Part shown: positions 25,611 to 35,596 of the stretch, one piece after another
How positions within the stretch are numbered: the first letter of the stretch is position 1
Layout of the letters: each line of letters starts with the position of its first letter
Assembly (NCBI RefSeq): GCF_010820555.1
Contig: NZ_JAAIKD010000004.1
Span: 248,001 to 312,000, forward strand
Direction: 5' to 3'
Length of the DNA: 64,000 nucleotides
Source of the DNA: Psychroflexus aurantiacus
Lineage (GTDB): Bacteria; Bacteroidota; Bacteroidia; Flavobacteriales; Flavobacteriaceae
Translations under genes and position numbers: made by a program
Notes under the pieces: model-generated
What the model was told of the DNA's origin: nothing
What the model saw: the letters and a program-made list of their open reading frames with translations, nothing else
The model's database searches: none

Positions 25611-27533
25611 CTAATTTAAAAATCTTAGTATTAAGAGTTCCATTACAAAGAAACCCATTGCAAAAATAAGCATCCAAACCCAAAGCTCAAGGATTTTCCT
25701 GTCTTCTGTAAAAGAATTAAAGGCTTCTTGAATAGAAGAAAAGCTGTTGGCTTCCAGGTTGCTTGTCGTTAAGGGCGTGAGCTGACTTTCGCTGCGATCC
25801 TGATTGAAACTTAAGTGTAGTAAAACCGAATCTCCCTGAACAAGCTGATAGTGTCCAGGTGTTTCAGGTTGATACCGGGTATCGATCTGTATGGAATTTC
25901 CAAGTCGGGTTTGTTGAGGAATGACCTGCTGGTTTTCATTTTTAAGTTTTAAAACTTCATCTTTTCCCAGATCGGCTTTAATCCTGATGAGATTTTTTTC
26001 TCCCAGAATAGAGTAGAGTTGGGCACTGGGACTGCTTTGCATAGCCATATTATAAAATAAAGGAACGATGAGTGGAGAGTTGGTGAAATTCGAAATTTCT
26101 GCGTTTAATGGAGACGCAAAGCTATACACCCTATTCCTTTCTGCTAAAAAGGACTGCCCGTTACTAAACTCCAGAATAGGAGTGAAGGCAGTGTTAATAG
26201 TGAACACCTTTGAGGTGGATGGATAGTCAAAATTTTTGATTTTCTCCGAAAAGACATTTTCAAACACGGGATGTTCATAATTGATACGGGTTATTTCTCG
26301 TTTAGCAGTCACAGAGTTCTGATAAATGCTTGGCAGATCTACAAGATCTTTATAGGTCCCAGAGATATTGGATTCATCAGGAATCATCACCAGACTGCCA
26401 CCAGCGTCTAGAAAGGCTCTCAGTTGACTGCCAAGAATGGGATTCACCTCTGTGATTTCATCAAGGATGACAAGATTGGCTTCTGATAGTTTTGAGTAAT
26501 CAAAATTAGCTATCGAATATGCATCGAAATCAAACAAATCCGTTTGATAAATGGAAGCCAGAAAAGAATTACCGATTTTTGATCCTGTATTTAAGGCCAG
26601 GACTTTGATTTTCTTTTCCCCGGTTAAGCTAAAAAAAAGGTTGTTATCGTAGGATAAACCATCGGTTTCGATTTCCAGTTTCCCTGTTTTAAATTCTCTG
26701 TTGGATAAATCAAAGTTTACAAGTGCTGACGCAGACTTTCCAAAACTGGCTTTTGTTTTGGCTATGAGTTTACCTTCATCAAAAAGCGAGACTGTAACAT
26801 CCTTTTCAGTTTCGGCCTGAGATTTAATTTCTGCCTGCAGGATTTTACGAGTGTTGCTGGCTTTTAACCGGGCAGAAGCAATAGTAAAATTTTCCAGGGA
26901 AGAAGCTTGCTGACGGATAAAATTGAGAGAAAAATCGCCGGAAGGCTTCAGGTTAACTTCCTCCTTGAAGTTAAGTGCATCTGAGATGATAAATAAATTT
27001 TTATAAGACTTCTGCTTTTGAAACAGAGACCCTGCCTGAAGCAGCAGGTTTTCAAAACTCAGGTGGACGGGGGTAAAATCAATAGAAAAGAAATCGGCTT
27101 TTATATCGCTTTTGGTGACATGGTTCCAGGTCTGGTCATTTGTAAATAGCGAAAATCTCTGATCTTCGCCGAGTTGATTCCAAAGGCTTTGTTTCGATTC
27201 TTCGAGTAAAGAGGAATTTTTACCCGGTAATTCCATGGAATATGAGTTGTCCAGGTAAATGACTATTTCGTGGTCTTCCAGAGCCTTTTCTGTAGTTGGA
27301 ATAACCGGTTTAGCAAAGGCCAAAACTAAAAAAACCAGACCTAAAAGTCTGGTGGTAAGGATTAGCCATTTCTTTAATTTAGCGCTTTTTCTGGCTTGCA
27401 GCTTTATGCGTTTTAACAGCGCTACATTACTGAATTTGGTGGTTTTATATTTTCTAAGTCGGAATAAATGGACTAAAATAGGAATGATAAGTAAAAAGAG
27501 AAAGTAAAGAACATCTGGCTTTTCAAAAATCAT
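25611..27533 (-). CDS. BatA-domain membrane protein with vWA-like domain
   Basis: 640 residues. The N-terminal BatA domain has two hydrophobic segments (DVLYFLFLLIIPILVHLF and LTTRLLGLVFLVLAFAKPVI). A von Willebrand A-type domain follows with the MIDAS-like DNSYSM. The middle is a large extracytoplasmic region and the last 30 residues (LWVWMLIFAMGFFVMELLIL) are a third membrane helix. Proteins of this build are part of the Bat/aerotolerance group in Bacteroidota. The stop is 3 bp short of nothing else: the histidine kinase stop lies immediately upstream at 27537. Confidence 0.85.
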   Translation of the reverse strand: MIFEKPDVLYFLFLLIIPILVHLFRLRKYKTTKFSNVALLKRIKLQARKSAKLKKWLILTTRLLGLVFLVLAFAKPVIPTTEKALEDHEIVIYLDNSYSMELPGKNSSLLEESKQSLWNQLGEDQRFSLFTNDQTWNHVTKSDIKADFFSIDFTPVHLSFENLLLQAGSLFQKQKSYKNLFIISDALNFKEEVNLKPSGDFSLNFIRQQASSLENFTIASARLKASNTRKILQAEIKSQAETEKDVTVSLFDEGKLIAKTKASFGKSASALVNFDLSNREFKTGKLEIETDGLSYDNNLFFSLTGEKKIKVLALNTGSKIGNSFLASIYQTDLFDFDAYSIANFDYSKLSEANLVILDEITEVNPILGSQLRAFLDAGGSLVMIPDESNISGTYKDLVDLPSIYQNSVTAKREITRINYEHPVFENVFSEKIKNFDYPSTSKVFTINTAFTPILEFSNGQSFLAERNRVYSFASPLNAEISNFTNSPLIVPLFYNMAMQSSPSAQLYSILGEKNLIRIKADLGKDEVLKLKNENQQVIPQQTRLGNSIQIDTRYQPETPGHYQLVQGDSVLLHLSFNQDRSESQLTPLTTSNLEANSFSSIQEAFNSFTEDRKILELWVWMLIFAMGFFVMELLILRFLN

Positions 27534-27536
27534 AAA

Positions 27537-28754
27537 TCAATTTAATTTTTTGGTGCGTTCTATGGTAAACTCGAAGGTCGTTCCCTGTCCTTCTTCAGAA
27601 CTTACTGAAATTTTACCACCCAGATTATGAATCATCTTTTTGACAGTAGATAATCCAATGCCATTTCCCTTATTCCCTTTTCTATCATTTACGGCTAATG
27701 TAGAAAAGAGATTGAAAATTTCCTTCTGTTTGTCTTCCGGAATGCCTATACCATTGTCTTTTACGTAAAATCTATAAAAATGAGGCTCTTTTTGAAAGTC
27801 AATATCAATTTCGATTTTAGGCTTGTCGTTATATTTCAGGCTATTGCCTATCAAATTGAGAAGGATTTGCTCCAGGGCCACTCTATTGGTGTAAATCTCG
27901 ATGCTTTCTTCCGGGAATCTGATGTCACAATCATCGCCGATATCCATCATTTCCACGATATCCTCAACTAGGCTGTGTACATCAAATTTTTCTAAGGATT
28001 CATCATTGCTGGTGATGGAATCACTCTCATAATGCGTGAGAATATTGGATATATAATCACTTAACTGAAAGGAAGACTTCTTGAGGTTATTCAAATATTC
28101 CAGGCCCGATTCGTCCAGTTTGTCTTTGTATTTTGCCTTTAAGACATCAATGGTGACAATCATATTGGCCAGAGGCATTTTCATATCATGAGAGACAACC
28201 CCTGCAAAATTTCTAAGTTGAGCGTTTTTTTCCTTCAGCTGTTTTTGAGTTTTCTTTAAACCCCTGTTGATAAAGTGAAGTTCAAACAATTTGATAACCT
28301 GATTGGCTAAAAAGAGCAGACCTTCTTTTTGTTTTTGGGATAAGGTCCGCGGCTGATGGTCAATGACACAGAGCGTACCTAAGGCGTATCCATCTTTGTT
28401 TCTCAGGGGAACGCCTGCATAAAAAATGACTTGGTCTTCACCTTCAACCAGTGGGTTATGCGTAAACCTTTCATCTAAGCGAGCATCGGACACCTCCATG
28501 ATTTCATCTTCAGCTTGTATCGCTAAATTACAAAAGGAGTAATCTTTATCGGTTTCACAGTGATCGATACCGATTTTAGACTTAAACCACTGTCTGTTTT
28601 CATCCAAAAGAGAAATCAAAGCAATAGGAGTATCGCAGATGGATGCTACTAATTTTGTGATCTGGTCATATTCTTTTTCGGGTAAACTGTCTAAAATATT
28701 AAGTGATTTTAGTGCAGCTAACCTTTGGGATTCAGTATTTGGGTCGATCTTCAT
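27537..28754 (-). CDS. GAF-domain sensor histidine kinase
   Basis: 405 residues. A GAF domain (about 20-165) contains the segment LDENRQWFKSKIGID found in many cytosolic GAF kinases. A coiled coil leads to the dimerisation helix with the phospho-acceptor His in GVVSHDMKMPLANM. The ATPase domain has the N box LLNLIGNSLKYN, the G1 box DNGIGIP and the G2 box GNGIGLSTVKKM. No membrane segment is present, so it senses a cytoplasmic signal. No response regulator is adjacent; the gene precedes batA by only 3 bp. Confidence 0.9.
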   Translation of the reverse strand: MKIDPNTESQRLAALKSLNILDSLPEKEYDQITKLVASICDTPIALISLLDENRQWFKSKIGIDHCETDKDYSFCNLAIQAEDEIMEVSDARLDERFTHNPLVEGEDQVIFYAGVPLRNKDGYALGTLCVIDHQPRTLSQKQKEGLLFLANQVIKLFELHFINRGLKKTQKQLKEKNAQLRNFAGVVSHDMKMPLANMIVTIDVLKAKYKDKLDESGLEYLNNLKKSSFQLSDYISNILTHYESDSITSNDESLEKFDVHSLVEDIVEMMDIGDDCDIRFPEESIEIYTNRVALEQILLNLIGNSLKYNDKPKIEIDIDFQKEPHFYRFYVKDNGIGIPEDKQKEIFNLFSTLAVNDRKGNKGNGIGLSTVKKMIHNLGGKISVSSEEGQGTTFEFTIERTKKLN

Positions 28755-28827
28755 TATAAGATTTGTAGGATAATTTTATCTCAATATCGAACTGCAATAT
28801 ACAAAAATTAAGATTTAAGACCATGTG

Positions 28828-29604
28828 TTAAAAACTTTCAAAAGCACCAAGGCCAAACAATGCAAAGTCATACTTCACAGGATCTTTAGAATCCAGCAGA
28901 CGCAGATTATCATCCAGTTCTTTTACAGCCTTGGCATCATTTTGAGATCTCTTAAGAAGTCCGAGTTCTCTTGCAATTCTTCCTGAATGTACATCCAGGG
29001 GACAGGATAACACTGCAGGTGATATACGCTTCCAAATTCCAAAATCCACACCATTCGGGTCTTTCCTCACCATCCAGCGCAAAAACATATTGATGCGTTT
29101 TGCTGCTGAATTTTTTTCTGGATCGCTGACGTGCTTTTCGGTTCTCTTTTCATGATCGAGTTGAAAAAAAATGGATTTAAACTCATGTATGGCAGGCTGT
29201 AGGGAATGTTCCACCTGGTACTTATGAAATACAGCCTCTAAGCCCTCATGCTGGGTGTAAATGAATTTTAAGGCCCTGATGAAATATCTCAAATCGTCTG
29301 CGTTGAAAGTTCTGTGGACAAAACCTGTACAGCTTTCAAGATCGCGTTCAGTGTGATTCATAATAAAATCATAGGGCTCAAATTGTAGAATTTTACATAG
29401 CTTTTCTCCATTATTGAGGATGCTTTTTCGGTTTCCCCAGGCAATACTCGCTATTAAAAATCCCACAATTTCGATGTCTTCTTTCTTTTGAAATTTATGA
29501 GGAATAGAAATAGGATCTGTGGCGATGAATTTAAACTGGTTATAAAGTTCAACTTTTTCGTCTAAAAAAGGTTTTAAATCTTGAATTTTAGACAAATTGA
29601 CCAT
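28828..29604 (-). CDS. TIGR02757 (DUF2400) family protein
   Basis: 258 residues. The conserved pattern of the family is visible: [31 protein letters not shown], and the C-terminal [19 protein letters not shown] followed by [19 protein letters not shown]. The last part resembles the helix-hairpin-helix and catalytic-lysine region of DNA glycosylases of the HhH superfamily, but function is not established. It overlaps the LolD-like gene by 17 bp. Confidence 0.85.
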   Translation of the reverse strand: MVNLSKIQDLKPFLDEKVELYNQFKFIATDPISIPHKFQKKEDIEIVGFLIASIAWGNRKSILNNGEKLCKILQFEPYDFIMNHTERDLESCTGFVHRTFNADDLRYFIRALKFIYTQHEGLEAVFHKYQVEHSLQPAIHEFKSIFFQLDHEKRTEKHVSDPEKNSAAKRINMFLRWMVRKDPNGVDFGIWKRISPAVLSCPLDVHSGRIARELGLLKRSQNDAKAVKELDDNLRLLDSKDPVKYDFALFGLGAFESF

Positions 29605-30247
29605 CTTTCATTTCTAATTTTCGATCGGCCATGTCGGCCAGTTCTTCATTGTGAGTCACAATGACAAAAGTTTGATCAAACTCATCTCTCAGTTTTAAAA
29701 ACAAATTGTGCAGTTTATCTGCTGAGGCAGAGTCCAGATTACCCGAAGGCTCATCTGCAAAGATGACTTTAGGTTGATTAATCAATGCCCTTGCTACAGC
29801 TACGCGCTGTTGCTCACCACCACTCAGCTCATTGGGTTTGTGTTTTGCTCTGTGGCCCAGGTCCAGAAAACCGAGTAATTCTTTAGCCCGCTTTTCAGCC
29901 TCACGTCTTGAGGTATTATGAATGAAAGCAGGAATACAAATATTTTCCAAAGCGGTAAACTCCGGTAGTAACTGATGAAACTGAAATATAAAGCCGATAT
30001 TTTCATTTCGGAATCTAGCCAGCGCTTTCTTTTTGAGGCCATTTATTTTTTGCCCATCAAGTTCTATAAGCGAATTGTCGTTTTTATCGGGTTGTTCTAA
30101 GGTCCCTAATATTTGAAGCAAGGTGGTTTTACCAACCCCGGAGGGGCCTACAATGGAAATTATTTCTTTTTGTTTAATTTCTAAATCAATGTTATTTAAA
30201 ACTTTCAGCTCCCCGTAATGTTTGCTGATGTGTCTGGCCTTTATCAT
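29588..30247 (-). CDS. lolD: ABC transporter ATPase, LolD type
   Basis: 219 residues. Walker [13 protein letters not shown] loop [12 protein letters not shown], signature [16 protein letters not shown], Walker [13 protein letters not shown] and the H loop [10 protein letters not shown] are all intact. The sequence is of the LolD/MacB class that pulls lipoproteins from the inner membrane (LolCDE) or powers related exporters. The permease is not next to it. Confidence 0.85.
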   Translation of the reverse strand: MIKARHISKHYGELKVLNNIDLEIKQKEIISIVGPSGVGKTTLLQILGTLEQPDKNDNSLIELDGQKINGLKKKALARFRNENIGFIFQFHQLLPEFTALENICIPAFIHNTSRREAEKRAKELLGFLDLGHRAKHKPNELSGGEQQRVAVARALINQPKVIFADEPSGNLDSASADKLHNLFLKLRDEFDQTFVIVTHNEELADMADRKLEMKDGQFV

Positions 30248-30350
30248 GAATCAAAATTGAAATTCAAAAGTCAGAATAAAATCTGAATTAAAAAAAAGTC
30301 ATCAGCTACTAATATTTCCTTAAATGAAAATATATTGTTTAATATGTACG

Positions 30351-30358
30351 TAAATTTG
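30351..30358 (+). promoter_or_regulatory. Probable -7 box for msrA-folE
   Basis: TAAATTTG is a full match to TAnnTTTG and lies 18 nt before the msrA ATG. A TTG exists 13 nt upstream of the box rather than at 19. Confidence 0.55.
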
Positions 30359-30376
30359 TTCAACAAAATATAATTT

Positions 30377-30922
30377 ATGTCAGATCAAAATTTAAAGTTA
30401 GCCACTTTTGCAAACGGATGTTTTTGGTGCACGGAAGCGGTTTTTCAAAGACTTGAAGGCGTCGAAGAGGTTAAGTCAGGTTTTACGGGAGGTCATATTA
30501 AAAATCCGCCTTATAGAGAAGTAGTCATGGGAAGAACAGGCCATGCAGAAGCAATTCAGGTAAGTTTCAATCCGGAAGTAGTGGATTATAAGACGCTTTT
30601 ATATGTATTCTTTTCTACCCACGACCCTACAACCTTGAACCGACAGGGGTATGATGTGGGTGAACAGTATAGAAGTGAAATCTTTTATCATTCGGAATCA
30701 CAGCATCAGCAAGCCCTCTCTGTTATTCAGGAACTCGAGTCTGAAGGCGTTTTTGAAGATAAAATCGTGACTAAACTTTCACAGGCTTCAAAATTTTATA
30801 CCGCAGAAGAGGAGCACCAGAATTTTTACAACACCTTTACTGAAAACAGGTATTGTCAATTAATCATTGAACCAAAATTAGCCACCTTAAGAAAAAAGTT
30901 TAGTCATCAACTTAAATCCTAA
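30377..30922 (+). CDS. msrA: Peptide-methionine (S)-S-oxide reductase
   Basis: 181 residues. The catalytic Cys15 is in FANGCFWCTEAVF, with the typical SGFTGGH, GHAEAIQVSFNP and FFSTHDPTTLNRQGYDVGEQYRS (shown in part) segments. It repairs oxidised methionine. No resolving-cysteine extension as in longer MsrAs is visible. It is followed 3 bp later by folE and the two share one terminator. Confidence 0.95.
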   Translation: MSDQNLKLATFANGCFWCTEAVFQRLEGVEEVKSGFTGGHIKNPPYREVVMGRTGHAEAIQVSFNPEVVDYKTLLYVFFSTHDPTTLNRQGYDVGEQYRSEIFYHSESQHQQALSVIQELESEGVFEDKIVTKLSQASKFYTAEEEHQNFYNTFTENRYCQLIIEPKLATLRKKFSHQLKS

Positions 30923-30925
30923 CTC

Positions 30926-31510
30926 ATGTCCTACAAAACTTACGAAGAATACGCGCAGCCTTTTGTCGACGAAATAAAAACCAGTTATTTGTCCATTCTT
31001 GAAAACATAGGCGAAGATCCCTCAAGAAACGGCATATTAAAAACACCTGAACGTGCAGCGAAAGCCATGCAGTTTTTGACTCAGGGTTATGAAATGGATC
31101 CTCAGAAAATTTTGTTGGGGGCTATGTTTGACGAGGATTATGATGATATGGTGCTGATCAAAGACATCGAACTCTACTCCCTCTGCGAACACCACATGTT
31201 ACCATTTTTTGGCAAGGTGCATATCGCCTACATTCCCAATGGAAAGATTGTAGGTCTGAGCAAAATTCCCAGAGTGGTAGATGTTTTTGCAAGGCGTTTA
31301 CAGGTTCAGGAGCGCCTCACCCATGACATTTTAGAATGTATCAATGATACTCTTCAGCCCAAAGGTGTGGCGATAGTTATTGAGGCTCAGCACATGTGTA
31401 TGATGATGCGGGGCGTTCAGAAACAAAATTCTGCAACAACGACCTCTGGTTTTAGAGGGGCCTTCAAAAATCAGGAAACGCGAAATGAGTTTCTTAAATT
31501 GATAGGCTAG
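30926..31510 (+). CDS. folE: GTP cyclohydrolase I
   Basis: 194 residues. Zinc ligands Cys in [10 protein letters not shown] and Cys in [10 protein letters not shown] are present, as are [20 protein letters not shown] (catalytic and structural) and the [10 protein letters not shown] end. It makes dihydroneopterin triphosphate for folate (and possibly queuosine) synthesis; the window also holds FolK and a queuosine precursor transporter, though in other operons. Confidence 0.96.
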   Translation: MSYKTYEEYAQPFVDEIKTSYLSILENIGEDPSRNGILKTPERAAKAMQFLTQGYEMDPQKILLGAMFDEDYDDMVLIKDIELYSLCEHHMLPFFGKVHIAYIPNGKIVGLSKIPRVVDVFARRLQVQERLTHDILECINDTLQPKGVAIVIEAQHMCMMMRGVQKQNSATTTSGFRGAFKNQETRNEFLKLIG

Positions 31511-31536
31511 GGCTTATAAAGAATAAATAACCATTG

Positions 31537-31567
31537 AGCAGATTCAAAATGGAATCTGCTTTTTTTT
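31537..31567 (+). terminator. Terminator after folE
   Basis: AGCAGATTC (31537-31545) and GAATCTGCT (31552-31560) form a 9-bp perfect stem with a 6-nt loop, followed by seven more T. The T run reaches into the stop codon of the convergent gene at 31566. Confidence 0.92.
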
Positions 31568-34373
31568 AGTACCATTTTCTGGTAAATAATTTAAAAATGG
31601 TAGATAAATCCAGTGAAACTATAAATCGAATGCGCTGATCGTAGTTATCCTGACCTATTTCCCAGCCCTTACTGGAATAAATCGGCAGGTAAAGTTCAAA
31701 ATAATCTTCAACAAAACTCAGCCGTATACCTGAGTCGTACACAAATTGTGGATTGGAGTAGCTGTTTTTGAAAAAACCGGCATCTCCGTAAACGAATATC
31801 CAGTTCCAGAGGGTTGTGCTTACATTGGTAGAGGCAATCCAGTTATCGGCAAACCTTTGATCAAACTGAGACTTAAAACCACCTTCAGCCATGATAAATT
31901 GCTGGCTAAAGAGTCCGCTTTCTTCACTTCGTCCGTAATAGTTATAATCAAATAAATAATCGGTTGGTCTGTCTAGCGCGAAGCTGAAAAAATTGGAATC
32001 CTGTTCATCATTATATAAGAACAGACCTCCGTAAAAGCGCAGATTGATTTGTCGATTGTTGTTATAAAGTTTTCGAAAGCCGAAGGTTGTAGAAATCTTG
32101 CTAAATTTTTGAGCGATCTGATAATCTACAGTAGATGTAAAAGACTTGTCCAGACTTTTATCAGTAAAATTGTATCGGATATTGAAAATATTATAATTGG
32201 GCTCTTCCGTTTCTACCAATTCATTGATATCCTGATCCACATTGACTGTTCTCACAAAAAGATTATGCCTGGCATTATCCCTCAAATCCTGCGGCCTGTA
32301 AGTCATTCCAACATAGCCGGAATAGCGTCTGTAAAATAAGTCTTCATTATACGAAAACCTTGAACCCGTCAATCCATATCGCACCTGAAACAGGTCTTCT
32401 CCTTTTAAAAAATGTGTATAATCTATGGACGCTCCTCCAACCACGGCATTGCTTTTTAGTCCATATTTTGGGTTTATCTTAAAACTGAGTTGTTTTGGGA
32501 GAACTGAGGTGTTGTACAATTTAGGTCCTAAGGCAAGTCCGTCATAAAGGTTATACGTAAATTCAGGAGTTATAAATAACTGATTATAGGCCGGGTCTTC
32601 AATGTCTTCCAGGAGTCTAAATTGAAAGGGTTTATTCAGAAGTTTTCCACGACTTTTAAAATTGTTTCTGATATTTATTTCAGGAATAACCTGCTCGTAA
32701 TTCAGTGCGATTTGATCGCTTCCCAAGTCCTCCAAATAAATCAGTGTATCTTTTTTAAATGGCTCTACCCAATTTTTCGATAGTATCTTATCGCCCTTCA
32801 GTTGATATACCGGAACCGGCATTGCATTTCTGGTTTTATTGATGAGTTTAATCTCAAGTGAATCGGCTATTTTTCTGAGTCTTTTGATTTTAAAGTCGAT
32901 ATCCTTTGAAGAGCCTAGATAATTGTTATAAAACCAGGAAATATCTTTATCGGTTAAAACAGATAAAATATCGAAATAATCCTGCGGACTGGAAAAATCC
33001 GAATTGTATTTGTTAAAGTAAATTTTCAGGCTTTCATCAACAATATCCTTTCCGAGGTAATCTTCCAAATACTTAAAGCCTAAACCGCCTTTGTAAGGGT
33101 TGGAGAGCTTCTGATTAAACTTAAGCAGGCTGTCTTGGGGAAAATCGACGGGTTGACCTAAATTTTGTCGAATGGTAGTCTGATGTATAAAGTTATACCT
33201 GTCATTGAACATCAAATCGGAAGCATGAAACCATTTGATACCGATAAAGTCTGAAAAGGAGCCGAGTAAGTGAACATCCGGGTAATAGGTTTCAACATAA
33301 TCTATCATCACTTTAACCAGTATGGCGTCCAGAAACCACTGGTTTTTTCTGGTATGGGTAAGTAAGGATCGCCTTAGGTATTGGTCCGTAAGCGTTTTAA
33401 GCACTTTGATATCATATTGGAACCCATCTGGAAAAGGCCTTATAAAACTTGGCAACTGATTGAGTCCGTAGACAGGAGAGGTATTATAATCTTCTTCAGT
33501 AATCATCATGGTTTCAAAATCAAAATCTCCAAAACGATTTTCCAAAAAATAAACGATCCTATCAAGAATGAGCGCTTCTATCTCGGGTCTTAATTCACTG
33601 TCTTTTAAGTTAGTAATTAGAGTGACGTGATCGGTTTTAACAGCCTCAAAATCGTCAATCTGTTTGACATATAATTTAGTCCCTGCCAAATTTTTTCCTG
33701 TAAGCTTCAGTTTTTTGTACCCGGTAAGGGAACTTTCCGATTTGGAGTGTTCAAAACTGGATTTTACCCTGTAGGAATTTGGAAATTCAAAGGTCAAGTC
33801 ATAATCCAGTCTCTGAAGCGGATAATCGTTGAGATCCTTATGGCTGTATAATATCCATTCTTCCTGTAAAATGGCAGGAGATATGAGCCACTGGTTTAAA
33901 ATCAGCTCCCTTTGATTCCAGCCAAAACCTGTGAAATTAGAGTCCGGGACATACAGGCTATAATTTAAATCAATATCGACAGACTGACCTGGGGGTAAGG
34001 CTTTTTCCAGTTCAATTTCAATAAGATCGGGTTGTCCTTCCACACGTTTCCAGCTGGAGTTAGAAAATGGAGTAGATAAAGCGTGTATTTGAGTGCCTCC
34101 TCTTTCATCATCTGAGGCGAAGTGAAACCTGCGCACATATTCCTGCGCATACCGCTTGGCCAGTGGACTTTCCTTATCGGAAAAGGCATTGTTCCAATCG
34201 TATAGATATATCGAATTCAGGGGCTTATCACTTGTATTCTCAAAAGTGATTTTTTGAGTGATGTTCAACGTCTTTAAGTCATCAGAAGTCAATATATCAG
34301 CCGAAATCTTATTTTGAGAAAAACCCAAAAAAGAAATCAAAAGCAGGGCTAAGTAAAGTGATTTTTGAATCAA
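31566..34373 (-). CDS. Fusion of degenerate M1-type aminopeptidase domain and outer-membrane beta-barrel
   Basis: 935 residues with signal peptide (MIQKSLYLALLLISFLGFSQ). Residues about 25-480 follow the M1 layout: the N-terminal beta domain with LNYSLYVPDSNFTGFGWNQ, then helical segments with FDILSVLTDKDISWFYNNYL. The HExxH zinc motif is absent; the corresponding helix region reads SLLTHTRKNQWFLD. From about 590 to the end there are repeated aromatic/charged beta-strands ending in FRKWY-like TRKWY, as expected of an outer-membrane barrel. A periplasmic or surface domain carried by a barrel is the likely topology. Its start overlaps the nuclease gene by 4 bp. Confidence 0.75.
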   Translation of the reverse strand: MIQKSLYLALLLISFLGFSQNKISADILTSDDLKTLNITQKITFENTSDKPLNSIYLYDWNNAFSDKESPLAKRYAQEYVRRFHFASDDERGGTQIHALSTPFSNSSWKRVEGQPDLIEIELEKALPPGQSVDIDLNYSLYVPDSNFTGFGWNQRELILNQWLISPAILQEEWILYSHKDLNDYPLQRLDYDLTFEFPNSYRVKSSFEHSKSESSLTGYKKLKLTGKNLAGTKLYVKQIDDFEAVKTDHVTLITNLKDSELRPEIEALILDRIVYFLENRFGDFDFETMMITEEDYNTSPVYGLNQLPSFIRPFPDGFQYDIKVLKTLTDQYLRRSLLTHTRKNQWFLDAILVKVMIDYVETYYPDVHLLGSFSDFIGIKWFHASDLMFNDRYNFIHQTTIRQNLGQPVDFPQDSLLKFNQKLSNPYKGGLGFKYLEDYLGKDIVDESLKIYFNKYNSDFSSPQDYFDILSVLTDKDISWFYNNYLGSSKDIDFKIKRLRKIADSLEIKLINKTRNAMPVPVYQLKGDKILSKNWVEPFKKDTLIYLEDLGSDQIALNYEQVIPEINIRNNFKSRGKLLNKPFQFRLLEDIEDPAYNQLFITPEFTYNLYDGLALGPKLYNTSVLPKQLSFKINPKYGLKSNAVVGGASIDYTHFLKGEDLFQVRYGLTGSRFSYNEDLFYRRYSGYVGMTYRPQDLRDNARHNLFVRTVNVDQDINELVETEEPNYNIFNIRYNFTDKSLDKSFTSTVDYQIAQKFSKISTTFGFRKLYNNNRQINLRFYGGLFLYNDEQDSNFFSFALDRPTDYLFDYNYYGRSEESGLFSQQFIMAEGGFKSQFDQRFADNWIASTNVSTTLWNWIFVYGDAGFFKNSYSNPQFVYDSGIRLSFVEDYFELYLPIYSSKGWEIGQDNYDQRIRFIVSLDLSTIFKLFTRKWY

Positions 34374-35593
34374 CGGCTTATATAAAATTTAAGTGTATGT
34401 GGTATTTGACCAACTTTTATGTAATACATTCCAATGGATAACGCAGAAACATCTAATGCTATTTCCAAACTGGAAACGTCAAAAGAGGAAACTTCTTGTC
34501 CAAGTGGATTGAAAATGCTGACTTTTTCTGAAATGTATTCAGGGGAAAACCTTAAATCCAGGCGATCATTAACAAGGTTTCCACCGGTGAGTCGTACAGG
34601 TTGTTCTGCAGTAAATCCAGCCGTGGACAATAAATCTTCTTTTACATTCAGACTCATCACCACCGGCAGGTGATCACTCATGGCATAAAGCCATTCTCTT
34701 AATTCCTGGGTATAGGTGCCGCCACAATCTACACTGTTGATATTGTCATTAAAACAGTTTCCATTGTTACCCCAGGCTTTATAAGAATCCTGGATATAAC
34801 TCATGCTGTTTATATCTGTGCTTATAGCATCCGAAATCAACATGATATCAAACCTGTCATCTAAACCTCCTCCGGCACCATAATCTTCAAAATCAGAATT
34901 GCTTAAGCGGGTACTTTGGGTGTGGATGCCGGCAAAATCAGTATTATTGTTCCAATCTCCTGAAGAACTTATAGGGTCCTGCATATCCAGTTTAGTCGTC
35001 CCATTCAACAAGGTCTGGTAAGCCGGCTCTGATGACGAATACATATTAAAATCTCCGGCAAGAAGGATGTTTGTATTGGAAGGAAAGCTTCCGATATAGT
35101 CGATAAACTGCTGGGCTTCATATAAGCGTTCATTTTCATTTATTTCGCCACCCGAAGCCTTAAAATGGGCTACAAAAACTTCAAATGCTATTTTGGAACT
35201 TGTATTGAGTTCAAAGCTGTAATGGTTTATGTTTCTGTAGTTGGTTTCTATCTGAAAGGTTGAAATCAACTTGAATATATCGGCATTGTAATAAAGTGTC
35301 TGATTAATATAGGCTCCGGGATTGGCTAAAAAAGGAGCCTGTACAATATTTTCAGTTGTATAGTGGAATGAGTAATCCAATATATTTTGAGCGTCTGCTT
35401 CGGATTCGACCTCACTTACCATAAACAAATCTGGCTCGTAAGTGGCTAAAATTGAATTTAAGATATCTACGCGTTCTCTTGGTGGAGCACTGGAAAAATT
35501 AAGGACATTGTAAAACATGGTTTTGATTTCTGTTTGTCCAAAACTCAGTTGTGAGTATAGACAAATCAGAAAAAGCAGTACAGTTTTATTCAT
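34370..35593 (-). CDS. Secreted endonuclease/exonuclease/phosphatase protein with T9SS type A tail
   Basis: 407 residues. A signal peptide (MNKTVLLFLICLYSQLSFGQ) leads into an EEP domain: Asn in FYNVLNF, Glu in MVSEVESE, LLAGDFNMYSSSEP, the DRFDIMLIS segment and the final catalytic MSDHLPVVM. The last about 75 residues (from RLDLRFSPEYISEKVSIFN to LKFYISR) form a T9SS type A sorting domain. It is therefore a secreted nuclease or phosphatase delivered through type IX secretion; extracellular DNA or nucleotides are plausible substrates. Confidence 0.88.
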   Translation of the reverse strand: MNKTVLLFLICLYSQLSFGQTEIKTMFYNVLNFSSAPPRERVDILNSILATYEPDLFMVSEVESEADAQNILDYSFHYTTENIVQAPFLANPGAYINQTLYYNADIFKLISTFQIETNYRNINHYSFELNTSSKIAFEVFVAHFKASGGEINENERLYEAQQFIDYIGSFPSNTNILLAGDFNMYSSSEPAYQTLLNGTTKLDMQDPISSSGDWNNNTDFAGIHTQSTRLSNSDFEDYGAGGGLDDRFDIMLISDAISTDINSMSYIQDSYKAWGNNGNCFNDNINSVDCGGTYTQELREWLYAMSDHLPVVMSLNVKEDLLSTAGFTAEQPVRLTGGNLVNDRLDLRFSPEYISEKVSIFNPLGQEVSSFDVSSLEIALDVSALSIGMYYIKVGQIPHTLKFYISR

Positions 35594-35596
35594 AAT

